Part shown: piece by piece, positions 23,635 to 32,210 of the stretch
Position numbering within the stretch: the first letter of the stretch is position 1
Layout of the letters: each line of letters opens with the position of its first letter
Assembly (NCBI GenBank): GCA_900316975.1
Contig: ONFA01000010.1
Span: 1 to 59,244 of the forward strand
Direction: 5' to 3'
From: an uncultured Prevotellaceae bacterium
GTDB lineage: Bacteria > Bacteroidota > Bacteroidia > Bacteroidales > Bacteroidaceae
DNA: 59,244 nt
Made by a program: the position numbers and the translations under genes
Notes under the pieces: generated by a model
Told to the model about the DNA's origin: nothing
Databases searched by the model: none
Seen by the model: the letters and a program-made list of their open reading frames with translations, nothing else

Positions 23635-26364
23635 CTACTCTCCATACTGCACAAACAAATTGTCTAATTCTTCGTTTGTGTTAATAACTGCAACTTTCTC
23701 GCGCAACTCACTATGTGCTGCAAAATCAAGTCTGCGGAGCACATCGCCTGTCGCTGTTTTCGTTTGACGAATCAGTTGAGCACGTCCAATACATGGATTT
23801 TCTGTTGCATATTGAGCTAATGCTTTTGCCTTGCTAACATTGTCATCACGAGTAGAATCGTGTGGTTCAAGTATGTCTATAATATAGTCACCTCCATTCT
23901 CTTTTCTGATAACCAAGAAATCAGGATAGAATGGTTTCTTTGTACCTTTATAGTTATGATACAATGTTAATGCATCGCTGCCACGTGATGGATTGCGATA
24001 CCAACAACGATAGTCCTCACGCTTGCGTTCTTCCTTTATCACATTTTGTTCCCAATTATTGAGTTTGATGCGCACCACACCCGTCTGCTCATTTACAAAC
24101 AGATGGTCATTGTACTCTTCGCCCTCTTCATCATTACGGAACATTATATTTTCACCTAAGTAGAATGGAACATTTGATATCTCCTCACTATCTCGTACAA
24201 TGTTTCTATATTTTGTTTTAAGAGCATCCGACAAACGGGTTGTCTTATGTCTATAGGCGTCATTTAACTTGTGGTATTCCCTCTTTGCAAAGTCATGCAG
24301 TTGCTGCATTTGTTCCTCGTCACTGACAAACAATATAACATCCACCATGAAGGTATCTTGCTTATCTGGATTATCATATTTCTTTCCATACGCAGCGCCT
24401 ACTCCCTCATTGTTTAATTTCTTCTCAGCTATTCTGTATTGTCTCTCTATATCAACATTCGATTCAGAGAAAATACTATTTACGGGCTCTGCCTTTATTA
24501 TTTCACCAAACGCATCATACACATTGGCAAGCATCTCGAAATTTTCCACCTTAGCCTTCGCTTCTGCATATCTGCCACTTTGCTTGAGTTGTTGAATATA
24601 GGCACATATTCTTTCAACTATCTTGTCTATAACTTGCTCTCTTGCATTTAAATCTAAGCCTGATAATAGAAGAAAATTGCATAAGCTGAATAATGATTTT
24701 AGATAGTCATTCATTTGGAATGAACGTATCTGATAAGTTGGCAGAGACAAGCTATTTATAAAATCAACTATCTTCTCTCGATCTATTCCGTCATATTCAA
24801 ACTCTATTTCTATAGGTTCAGAGTTGCTGTCTTCTGCTGGTTGCTTATTCTGGTTTGGTGTATGACCTACGGGAGAATTTTTAGGTGTTAAGTTATTCGT
24901 TTCTACTTTATCACCATTATCTGTTTCTCCAAATAGCGGAAGACTGTAATCTTTTGGTGGCACTCTATGATGATGACGCTTTGATGTAAGCATTACATAA
25001 GTTCCATGTCCGATTTCTTCATCCATAATATCAGTCGGCAATTCCCCACCTTCTTCGTTTTGAAGTTCGTCAACAACCTTCTTAACATTTTCTTTATCGA
25101 AGTGAGGAAGGAACAACTGCACATCATTTAGCATATCGTCAACCATTATGCGCTGTTGAATTGGCGTACGCACCATTCTGCCCAATAGCTGAGCTATAGC
25201 AGTAGAATCAATATATCTTCGGAATGACATCATTGTCTCTGCTCTTGGACAGTCCCAGCCTGTAGATAGTGTTTCCTTAAAGAACACCACTCTTGCCTGT
25301 TTGTTGTCTTGTATCTTCGAAGGCTCTAAATATGGCACATCAAGACCATTTATTGTTATGTTCCCCTTAATATCTCCAAATGAATGTACTACCTCACCTT
25401 TATTAAAGGTGAAACCTGTACGCCCCTCAATCTTTGCAAGACATTCATCTAAAGGTGTTTCTGTGATATTGCTTGCCGTACCATTCAGCACCTGAATAAC
25501 AAAGATAGGCTTTACCATCCAATGATGTTGCTCTCTACAAAATGTTTCCCAGTGTTGGCATTTTGCCATCCATTCATCTGTTGCTGCTTGAAGTACGGCT
25601 ATATCTTTCTGTTCATTAATATTCTTGGGGTAGTAAATAATAACTCTGTCTTTCAGTAATCCAGAAGAACGAACTTCTTCAGGACTTACACGCACAGGTC
25701 TATTCGTTGCTGTGGAATTCTTTACCAACTGATTGAAACGTTCAATTGTTGCAGACATTCCTATAACTACTGGCACAGGAGGAAGTCCATCTTTCTCACT
25801 ACCTAAGATGAATTTCTGCATGATGGTGGTAGCACGTCCTGCATCAGTTCCTTTCATACCACGATGCGCCTCATCGATGATGAAGTATAGTTTGTCAGCC
25901 TTCTCATATATTGTGTTTGCTAACGTCTCCCATATCGTATATTGGCGATTGTCTGAGTGTTGAGTCAGATTACTGCTCTTGCTCAACTTCTGTGTATTCA
26001 GAAAATAAATATGTCCTTCCTCCAGTGTCTCACGGTCAAAAGAATCGTCAGAGATTACTACACATTGGTTGAGTTTTATCTTGTCTGCCTTTGTGTCAAT
26101 CTTCTCCTTCGATTGCAAATTTAGTTCTGGAGAGTCCGACAACCATACAAAAATGGCATCAGGCTGCTCAACAAACTTCTCGTCACCAAACAAGATGTCT
26201 TCTATCAGAGCCGACATGATGATGGTCTTGCCGGCACCTGTTGGGGCTGTGAAGGAAACAACCTGATTCTCTCTGCTATTCTTATATTCATTGTGAGCTG
26301 CCGCACAATGGTTGCGCAACTTCTCTAATGCTCGTTTCTGAAAGGTTATAAGTTCGTCTAACAT
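23635..26364 (-). CDS. Type III restriction enzyme Res subunit (DEAH helicase-nuclease)
   Basis: The 909-residue protein has the SF2 helicase Walker A PTGAGKT (41-47), DEAH box (164-167), GMSATIERF (motif III region), TLSTGWDCPRAE (about 360-370) and QLLGRMVRTP (motif VI region). A C-terminal nuclease-like segment contains FYPDFLVI and YIIDILEPHD, consistent with a PD-(D/E)xK-type site. Res uses ATP to translocate and cleave DNA when paired with an unmethylated-site-bound Mod. It is encoded 8 bases downstream of the AlbA-type gene and after mod, so the three form one transcription unit on the minus strand. Confidence 0.9.
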   Translation of the reverse strand: MLDELITFQKRALEKLRNHCAAAHNEYKNSRENQVVSFTAPTGAGKTIIMSALIEDILFGDEKFVEQPDAIFVWLSDSPELNLQSKEKIDTKADKIKLNQCVVISDDSFDRETLEEGHIYFLNTQKLSKSSNLTQHSDNRQYTIWETLANTIYEKADKLYFIIDEAHRGMKGTDAGRATTIMQKFILGSEKDGLPPVPVVIGMSATIERFNQLVKNSTATNRPVRVSPEEVRSSGLLKDRVIIYYPKNINEQKDIAVLQAATDEWMAKCQHWETFCREQHHWMVKPIFVIQVLNGTASNITETPLDECLAKIEGRTGFTFNKGEVVHSFGDIKGNITINGLDVPYLEPSKIQDNKQARVVFFKETLSTGWDCPRAETMMSFRRYIDSTAIAQLLGRMVRTPIQQRIMVDDMLNDVQLFLPHFDKENVKKVVDELQNEEGGELPTDIMDEEIGHGTYVMLTSKRHHHRVPPKDYSLPLFGETDNGDKVETNNLTPKNSPVGHTPNQNKQPAEDSNSEPIEIEFEYDGIDREKIVDFINSLSLPTYQIRSFQMNDYLKSLFSLCNFLLLSGLDLNAREQVIDKIVERICAYIQQLKQSGRYAEAKAKVENFEMLANVYDAFGEIIKAEPVNSIFSESNVDIERQYRIAEKKLNNEGVGAAYGKKYDNPDKQDTFMVDVILFVSDEEQMQQLHDFAKREYHKLNDAYRHKTTRLSDALKTKYRNIVRDSEEISNVPFYLGENIMFRNDEEGEEYNDHLFVNEQTGVVRIKLNNWEQNVIKEERKREDYRCWYRNPSRGSDALTLYHNYKGTKKPFYPDFLVIRKENGGDYIIDILEPHDSTRDDNVSKAKALAQYATENPCIGRAQLIRQTKTATGDVLRRLDFAAHSELREKVAVINTNEELDNLFVQYGE

Positions 26365-26371
26365 AAAATAA

Positions 26372-27814
26372 TTACTTTAAATAAAGCGGATTAACTTCCC
26401 ATTCACCATTCTTTCTGCCATTCACACGTTTCAGTGCCCCATATCGTTGCAATAGTCCGATATTGAATTTCACTCCATCTGCAGTTATATCCCCCAAAAC
26501 TTCAGCAACATCCTGTCTTGTGGCTTTTGGGTAGTTCTTCAAATACTCTAAAATTCTCTTTTGGGTAGTGTTTAGTGGCTTTTGGGTAGTTGTTTCATCC
26601 TTTTGGGTAGTATCAATAAGGTTTTCATTAGCCTTTTGGGTAGTAGAATCATCCTTTTGGGTAGTACGCCAGATGCGAGCAATAAATTGGTTACCATCAG
26701 GACGATCTATCAGCTCTACATCGCTACCAGATGCCATCACACGAGGAATACCTGAGCCCAATCCTCTATATGGCATCGTATTTGAACCAAATTGTGCCAA
26801 CAACATATTCCTTGGGTCAGAGTTACCCAACATTATTTCTTCGATTGTTTGTCCGTCAGGCAGACTACCAGGATTGATAATTTCCACGCGATTATCGAAC
26901 ACTAACAACCGGATTGCTGCAGGTTTCAACAGATCAAGGTGTACGAGGGCATTCTGTATCAGCTCTTCCAGCACCACCTCTGGTATTTCCAATTCGCCGA
27001 CACTATTGAATGACTGGTCGTTTTGCGGACGATGCAAACAAGATTTCACCCACCTCATAGCCTCTTCATACATCTCTGGTATCGTACCCGTAATGTCTCG
27101 ACTGTCACGATATTTAGTACCACTTATTTCGTTGCCGTAGAACCACACTGCTTTAATGCAATGCTGAGGGCGGTACTGTTGAGGTTCTTTTGCAAAGAAC
27201 ATTAACCCTGCAATAGTCAGCCGTCCCATATCGTCAATGATATGAGCATTACGAAGCACGTTTCTGCGAGGCATCTTAAAGTCGTCTATCTCTTTATTAT
27301 ACACGTGAGTAAAATAACTATCCAATGCCTTAGTATCAATATCATCTTCCGTAGAACCTTCCACACCATCAGCATCAGCCTGATATTGGTGTGAGTTTTG
27401 CAATAAACGACGAATCTCTGCGTTTTCTGTCACCCTACGCTTATCAGAACTCTGCTTTACCCAAATATTTCCAGCCAAGTCCTTATAAGGTTTATAGGCA
27501 CCATTCTTCACGTATGCAATCACATAAGCCTTACCATCATGTTTTACTGTCTCCGTCTCGATATAAATAACGGGACGCACCTGTTCGTTGGCTGTATTTC
27601 CCAACTCACGCGAGGTGTACTGCACTTGTTCGTAAGTCAGTCCCACCATTCTACCCGTCTTGTCTTCAGCACCAAACACGATGATGCCACCACGGGTATT
27701 AGCGAAGGCAACCAACTCCTCAGCTATCTGCTTCTGGGTGGTGAACTCCAATTTGTATTGCACTGTCGTGGATTCACCAAGACTACATAGTTCTATAAGT
27801 TCTTTTTCGGTCAT
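26372..27814 (-). CDS. AlbA/Schlafen-type ATP-binding protein within the type III operon
   Basis: The 480-residue protein has an N-terminal AlbA_2 (Schlafen-like) domain: LGESTTVQYKLEF (about 12-24), ELVAFANTRGGIIVFGAED (33-51). The middle part carries the ATP-binding helicase-like HATPase_c_4 pattern with PEVVLEELIQNALVHLD, DNRVEIINPGSLPDGQTIEE and YRGLGSGIPR. Then come five TTQK words in tandem (about 385-424) and a C-terminal winged helix (about 420-480, RILEYLKNYPKATRQDVAEVLGDI). Proteins of this type are often transcription regulators or defence components. It sits between mod and res, overlapping mod by ATGA (27811-27814), so it is part of the restriction operon. Confidence 0.85.
   Translation of the reverse strand: MTEKELIELCSLGESTTVQYKLEFTTQKQIAEELVAFANTRGGIIVFGAEDKTGRMVGLTYEQVQYTSRELGNTANEQVRPVIYIETETVKHDGKAYVIAYVKNGAYKPYKDLAGNIWVKQSSDKRRVTENAEIRRLLQNSHQYQADADGVEGSTEDDIDTKALDSYFTHVYNKEIDDFKMPRRNVLRNAHIIDDMGRLTIAGLMFFAKEPQQYRPQHCIKAVWFYGNEISGTKYRDSRDITGTIPEMYEEAMRWVKSCLHRPQNDQSFNSVGELEIPEVVLEELIQNALVHLDLLKPAAIRLLVFDNRVEIINPGSLPDGQTIEEIMLGNSDPRNMLLAQFGSNTMPYRGLGSGIPRVMASGSDVELIDRPDGNQFIARIWRTTQKDDSTTQKANENLIDTTQKDETTTQKPLNTTQKRILEYLKNYPKATRQDVAEVLGDITADGVKFNIGLLQRYGALKRVNGRKNGEWEVNPLYLK
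26558..26665 (-). repeat. Five CTTTTGGGTAGT words encoding TTQK repeats
   Basis: Identical 12-bp words start at 26558, 26579, 26600, 26633 and 26654, with spacing 21, 21, 33 and 21 bp, all in frame. A sixth copy at 26524 lies out of register and encodes NYPK instead. Recombination or slippage between the words would change the number of linker units in multiples of 7 codons or shift to the sixth copy's frame. Confidence 0.8.
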
Positions 27815-29736
27815 CTTGTCACGTTAATTCTAAAGTTATCTAAGTAGTCACGATATAGTTGACAAGTTTGTTTCTTTGGAAATTGCTTTGCCATTTCTCT
27901 ATACATCATGTCACTATCTACTACAAGATATATCATTGTAATGTCTTCATGCTTATCTACTTCATCAACAAACTGCCCGAAAGATTTCTCGTCTGTCAGC
28001 ACAGCAAAGTGGTTTTCTGGCAATACAAGCATTTCCGGAACACCGTCTTTCTCCAATTGCGGACATTGACCAAAAGCGCCAGCCTTCATCCACAGCATTG
28101 GTAGCAGTTCGCGGAACTGGCGTCCTAATGCCACTTGTGTCTTATCAAGAAATTCAAGTTTGAAAAAAACGCAGTTAGACTCAAACCCTTCTTTCATCTC
28201 TCGCTTATCTGTGCCTAAGTATTCACCTTTCAGCGGTTGTCCGTTCACATCGTGCCCTTCTATAGAGCAAACCGTGCGCGGCCAGTTCACATAGCGGGCT
28301 ATGCCTAATCGCTCCCACTCTTCATCACCAGGTTGATAGCCTTTCCTTTTTAATTCTTTCGCTTCTGCCTCTGAGACTTCGTTGTTTGTAACCATTATAC
28401 AACGACGTTTACCGCCATCTTCAGCATTCAGCAGGTTTACAGCTTGCAGCGTAGTGCCACTACCAGCAAAGAAATCCACAATCAATGCATTGGGTTTGTT
28501 GACAACAAAAAATCTAATGGTGTCATGAACTGCATAAAGAGATTTGGGAAAATCAAAACGTTTTCCGATGATTGCATTCAATAACTTTGTTCCTAATTGT
28601 GTTGCATCGTGCGAAGTTATCCACCATTGTGTTCCTGGGATAAATCTTGCTTCGTAATCACTTTCATCAACAATTATCGAACCATCATCTCTATGACCTA
28701 TTATAGGAAACTTTCCTTCATCAACCTTCGTAGCTTCGCCACTTTTGAGATATGAAAAAGACATTCCATTCTCAGTAAAGCTACCTAAACGAACATAACC
28801 CTTTTCATATAGAAATGCTAATCTTTCTTGTGATATCTGCCAGTTTCCTTCAGAGCCATCTGATCTTATTGGCCAAATAGTAACAGATTCTATATGTGAT
28901 TCAACCTCATTCCTGTTCCTATTAAGGGGTATTGAGTTTCCAATCTTGTTAATATGATGCCCATCATTAGATACATATATTGGATAAAATAAGTTTGGGC
29001 GGTCTTCACGCCTTGCATTAGTACCCGATCGCATTAGACCATTCCATCTTAATTTGTCTTTATACCCTCCTTTGATTTTACCACGCCAATCATCTGAAAG
29101 AGGTAACGGCTGTGGAGACATTTTCCCCAACATGACAATATAAATATATTCATCAGTTCTTGCAAATTCGCCACCCCGACTTACACCTGCTGGATTTATA
29201 ACGCTACTTATCATTTGGATATTAGCCTCAGGAAACAGTTCTTCCAGTAAACATCCTAATCTCAGGTATTCTTTTTCGTCTATCGTGACTATCAGCACAG
29301 AATCTTTAGGGTTCAGCAACTTCTTAGCAAGCACCAAACGTTTCTTCATCATGCTCAGCCATTTGCTGTGACGGAAGGAGTCAGAACTGTCAACATAGTT
29401 GTTGTTGTACTTCCAGCTCTTATCACCAGTATTGTATGGCGGGTCAATATAGATGCAATCTACCATTCCCGGATATAGATAAGCCAAGAGCTGCAGGGCA
29501 TAATAATTGTCTGCCTCTATCAACGCATGCCATAAGTCTTTATCAGGAGCATGCAAAACTTGGTCCATTATTCTGAGAGTGGGATATATAGGACCCTCGT
29601 TGAGTCCCTCAGGCATATGATCCTCAAACACCAAGCCGAATTTCTTCTGCTTCAATAGACGTTTTAATTCCGCATCAATCCTGCTGCGCAAATCATCATC
29701 CTTTATTTGAGCTATCAAATCATTTATTGCTGCCAT
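27811..29736 (-). CDS. Type III DNA methyltransferase Mod subunit (N6-adenine)
   Basis: The 641-residue protein has beta-class motif order: catalytic motif IV DPPYNTG (98-104) first and SAM-binding motif I DFFAGSGTT near residue 420. Between them is a variable target-recognition region (about 150-400). Mod recognises a 5-6 bp asymmetric site and methylates adenine. Res needs it for cleavage. It is the first intact gene of a unit mod - AlbA - res, with an ATGA overlap with the AlbA gene. The 5' neighbour is a 40-codon GIY-YIG remnant ending 8 bases before the ATG. Confidence 0.93.
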   Translation of the reverse strand: MAAINDLIAQIKDDDLRSRIDAELKRLLKQKKFGLVFEDHMPEGLNEGPIYPTLRIMDQVLHAPDKDLWHALIEADNYYALQLLAYLYPGMVDCIYIDPPYNTGDKSWKYNNNYVDSSDSFRHSKWLSMMKKRLVLAKKLLNPKDSVLIVTIDEKEYLRLGCLLEELFPEANIQMISSVINPAGVSRGGEFARTDEYIYIVMLGKMSPQPLPLSDDWRGKIKGGYKDKLRWNGLMRSGTNARREDRPNLFYPIYVSNDGHHINKIGNSIPLNRNRNEVESHIESVTIWPIRSDGSEGNWQISQERLAFLYEKGYVRLGSFTENGMSFSYLKSGEATKVDEGKFPIIGHRDDGSIIVDESDYEARFIPGTQWWITSHDATQLGTKLLNAIIGKRFDFPKSLYAVHDTIRFFVVNKPNALIVDFFAGSGTTLQAVNLLNAEDGGKRRCIMVTNNEVSEAEAKELKRKGYQPGDEEWERLGIARYVNWPRTVCSIEGHDVNGQPLKGEYLGTDKREMKEGFESNCVFFKLEFLDKTQVALGRQFRELLPMLWMKAGAFGQCPQLEKDGVPEMLVLPENHFAVLTDEKSFGQFVDEVDKHEDITMIYLVVDSDMMYREMAKQFPKKQTCQLYRDYLDNFRINVTR

Positions 29737-29744
29737 ATTAAATC

Positions 29745-29867
29745 CTATTTATAGAAAACCTTGCTTCTCACATCCACAGGGCGTGAACTCTTACCAATCT
29801 TTACCCAATCTTCACGGAAACTGGGATTGGTCAATATATAAACGTAGCCAGGTTCTTTATCTGCCAT
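29745..29867 (-). pseudogene. Truncated GIY-YIG / T5orf172-type nuclease gene (40 codons)
   Basis: Reading the minus strand gives MADKEPGYVYILTN, then FREDWVKIGKSSRPVDVRSK followed by VFYK and a TAG stop. GYVYILTN plus VKIGKSSRPVDVRSKEL is the N terminus of T5orf172/MUG113-type GIY-YIG proteins, which normally run to 90 or more residues and continue with ELDNTAVP. Only the first 36 residues are retained before the sequence diverges. It is preceded by a promoter (29896-29926), so it could act as the leader of the restriction operon. The remainder is missing, apparently replaced at the junction with the mod gene. Confidence 0.75.
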
Positions 29868-29895
29868 CTTATTCTTAGGTTTTAGATTTCAATCG

Positions 29896-29926
29896 CAAAG
29901 GTACGAATAACTCGCCACAATACAAA
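29896..29926 (-). promoter_or_regulatory. Promoter of the GIY-YIG remnant and type III operon
   Basis: On the minus strand TTTG (29923-29926) and TACCTTTG (29896-29903) are 19 bp apart. The ATG at 29867 is 28 bases downstream. It is the only clear promoter upstream of mod, AlbA and res. Confidence 0.7.
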
Positions 29927-30059
29927 ATAAAAGAAGGAATCTTTTCTTGGCTTCTTCTGTTTTCCTCTGTACAAGCAACCATTCTTGTGAGATTACGAAA
30001 ATGGTCATCCGCATCTATGTCTATTGGTTATACGTTTTATTCACGGAGGTATCAACATT

Positions 30060-30494
30060 TTAAAGGTCTGTCTCGTAGGCATCACATTCAAGGGGGACGG
30101 ACACACCGTTTTCTTCCAGAAGGCGGTCAATCTCCGCCTTCATGTCGGGAGAGATGCGGAATTTTCCCGTGCGGTAGCGAGACAGTTGGGCTGAATTGTG
30201 GAAAAAGGCAAGCAATACGGCACGTGCGACCTTGGCTTCCTTGTAACTCAACAGGTCGAAATAGTGCCAGAAACCTATGCCATAGACCGACAGTTCGGTG
30301 TTGCGGAAAAACTGGCATTTGTCACCTTCCATCACGATGGCATCGGGGTTAATCATCTGCACTCGCTCCAGACTTTTGTCACACTGTCTGCGCACAATCT
30401 GACGAAGACAAATCTCTGCCGATGGACAATCAGCACACATGCACTGAGCCACCTTCGTCTGCAATTTCTCTATATTCAAATCTGACTTTTTCAT
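30060..30494 (-). CDS. DUF6078 family protein
   Basis: The 144-residue soluble protein has a cysteine-rich start (CMCADCPSAEICLRQIVRRQC, C18-C38) that could bind a metal. A central phrase of the type FFRNTELSVYGIGFWHYFDLL and a C-terminal SRYRTGKFRISPDMKAEIDRLL complete the DUF6078 pattern known from Prevotella-type genomes. The function is unknown. The C-terminal segment, with a helix followed by SQLSRYRTGKF-type residues, looks like a DNA-binding helix-turn-helix and may suggest regulation. It has its own -7 box (CAAAGTTA, 30515-30522, with a weak -33 at 30543-30545) and faces the divergent glyA gene across a repeat array. Confidence 0.65.
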   Translation of the reverse strand: MKKSDLNIEKLQTKVAQCMCADCPSAEICLRQIVRRQCDKSLERVQMINPDAIVMEGDKCQFFRNTELSVYGIGFWHYFDLLSYKEAKVARAVLLAFFHNSAQLSRYRTGKFRISPDMKAEIDRLLEENGVSVPLECDAYETDL

Positions 30495-30638
30495 ATCCTA
30501 CCGTTTTTTCACTGCAAAGTTACGAAAACGTTCCCAATCCTGCAAGGAATCCGCTCATCAAGGGCACGAGCACCCTCACTTTTTCACGCCTTCGCCTTAT
30601 TTCCGCCTGTTTCATTGCAACCAATGCTACAGTTCCAG

Positions 30639-30700
30639 TGTAGCAAGTGCTACACAACCAATGTAGCAAACACTACACTGACTGCGTAGCAACTGCTACA
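30639..30700. promoter_or_regulatory. Array of three TGTAGCAANTGCTACA palindromes at exact 23-bp period
   Basis: Palindromes start at 30639, 30662 and 30685 (16 bp each, 7-bp spacers). The first is perfect (TGTAGCA-AG-TGCTACA), the second and third have one mismatch each. A degenerate right half-site TGCTACA precedes them in phase at 30625-30631. The spacing corresponds to just over two helical turns, as for cooperative binding of dimeric regulators. It is equally close to the DUF6078 and glyA promoters and could act on either. Confidence 0.75.
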
Positions 30701-30844
30701 ACCACACATGTACAATCACGTTTGTTCTACTCCCCCACAAAGGGGGGGGAGTGCAGAACCTGACCGTTGATATGCCAAAGACTGGTGTGTTCGGGCATCG
30801 TATGCACTTTCGTAATAACATGGAAAAAGAATAACGCTGATTTA

Positions 30845-30876
30845 TTTGTTTTTTCACTCTTTTATCCGTAACTTTG
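30845..30876 (+). promoter_or_regulatory. Promoter of glyA
   Basis: TTTG (30845-30848) and TAACTTTG (30869-30876) are spaced 20 bp apart, 53 bases upstream of the glyA ATG. Confidence 0.8.
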
Positions 30877-30929
30877 CATCGTTTTTTTAAGGTAGAACAA
30901 ATATCATAACAAACATAATAAAAATTAAA

Positions 30930-32210
30930 ATGGAAAGAGACAACACTATTTTCTCTCTCATTGAGAAAGAGCATCAGCGTCAGTTGAAAGGTATTGAATT
31001 GATCGCATCAGAGAATTTTGTGAGCGACCAGGTGATGGAAGCCATGGGTAGTTACTGCACCAACAAGTATGCAGAGGGTTATCCTGGTCATCGTTACTAT
31101 GGCGGTTGCCAAGTGGTGGACGAAATTGAGCAGTTAGCCATCGACCGCGCTTGCCAACTCTTCGGTGCTGAATATGCCAACGTGCAGCCCCACTCTGGTG
31201 CACAGGCTAACGCTGCCGTGCTGCTGGCAGTGCTGAAGCCCGGTGACGTGTTCATGGGTCTGAACCTTGATCACGGTGGTCACCTCTCTCACGGTTCTCT
31301 CGTCAACACTTCCGGTATCCTCTACAAGCCTGTAGGTTACAACCTGAACAAGGAGACAGGTCGTGTGGATTACGACGAGATGGAAGCATTGGCAAAGGAG
31401 AATAAGCCGAAACTCATCATCGGTGGTGGTTCTGCTTACAGCCGTGAATGGGATTATGCCCGTATGCGAAAGATTGCTGATGAAGTGGGTGCTCTCCTGA
31501 TGATTGATATGGCTCACCCTGCGGGTCTCATCGCTGCGGGTCTGCTGGAGAACCCTGTGAAGTATGCACACATCGTGACCACTACCACACACAAGACACT
31601 GCGTGGTCCTCGTGGTGGTTTGATTCTGCTCGGCAAGGACTTCGACAACCCTTGGGGTTACAAGACGCCTAAGGGTGTGGTGAAGAAGATGTCTCAACTC
31701 CTCAACTCTGCTGTATTCCCAGGTCAGCAAGGTGGTCCTCTGGAGCATGTAATTGCGGCTAAGGCTGTGGCATTCGGCGAGGCTCTGAAGCCGGAGTTCA
31801 AGGAGTATGCTAAGCAGGTGAAGAAGAACGCTGCTGTACTGGCTGACGAATTGACGAAACGTGGTTTCGCTATCGTGAGCGGTGGTACTGACAACCACTC
31901 TATGTTGGTTGACCTCCGTACAAAATATCCAGACCTGACAGGTAAGGTGGCTGAGAATGCACTGGTGGCTGCCGACATCACCATCAACAAGAACATGGTG
32001 CCATTCGACACCCGCTCTGCTTTCCAGACTTCAGGTTTCCGTCTTGGCACACCTGCCATCACTACTCGTGGTGCAAAGGAAGACCTCATGGTGCAGATTG
32101 CTGCATGGATTGAGGAAGTGCTCAACGACCCAGAAAACGAGGCTGTCATTGCAAAGGTTCGTGGCGAGGTGAACGAAACCATGAAGAACTACCCATTGTT
32201 TGCATGGTAA
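30930..32210 (+). CDS. glyA: Serine hydroxymethyltransferase
   Basis: GlyA converts serine and tetrahydrofolate to glycine and 5,10-methylene-THF with pyridoxal phosphate, the main one-carbon entry point. Motifs include [10 protein letters not shown] near the N terminus, [34 protein letters not shown] and the PLP lysine motif [13 protein letters not shown] (about residues 222-234). The 426-residue length is normal. The rlmN ORF begins within its last codons (32204) if the upstream start is used. The promoter lies at 30845-30876 and a palindrome array sits further upstream. Confidence 0.98.
   Translation: MERDNTIFSLIEKEHQRQLKGIELIASENFVSDQVMEAMGSYCTNKYAEGYPGHRYYGGCQVVDEIEQLAIDRACQLFGAEYANVQPHSGAQANAAVLLAVLKPGDVFMGLNLDHGGHLSHGSLVNTSGILYKPVGYNLNKETGRVDYDEMEALAKENKPKLIIGGGSAYSREWDYARMRKIADEVGALLMIDMAHPAGLIAAGLLENPVKYAHIVTTTTHKTLRGPRGGLILLGKDFDNPWGYKTPKGVVKKMSQLLNSAVFPGQQGGPLEHVIAAKAVAFGEALKPEFKEYAKQVKKNAAVLADELTKRGFAIVSGGTDNHSMLVDLRTKYPDLTGKVAENALVAADITINKNMVPFDTRSAFQTSGFRLGTPAITTRGAKEDLMVQIAAWIEEVLNDPENEAVIAKVRGEVNETMKNYPLFAW

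Larger units (their letters stand above)
30495..30929. other. Divergent intergenic region with palindrome array and glyA promoter
   Basis: No gene is supported. It holds the DUF6078 promoter (30515-30545), an array of three palindromes with a degenerate half copy (30625-30700), a G/C-run hairpin (CTCCCCC at 30730-30736 with GGGGGAG at 30745-30751) and the glyA promoter (30845-30876). Confidence 0.75.

Noticed and set aside
29880..30059. Possible small gene between the type III operon and DUF6078
   Set aside because: Apart from promoter elements I could find no start, ribosome binding site or family resemblance. The interval appears non-coding.
30616..30700. CRISPR-like array
   Set aside because: The repeats are 16-bp palindromes with 7-bp spacers, only three and a half units, and there are no cas genes. 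The geometry fits operators, not CRISPR.
30877..30929. Riboswitch in the glyA leader
   Set aside because: The leader after the promoter is about 45 bases, too short for the known glycine, THF or ZTP riboswitch structures.
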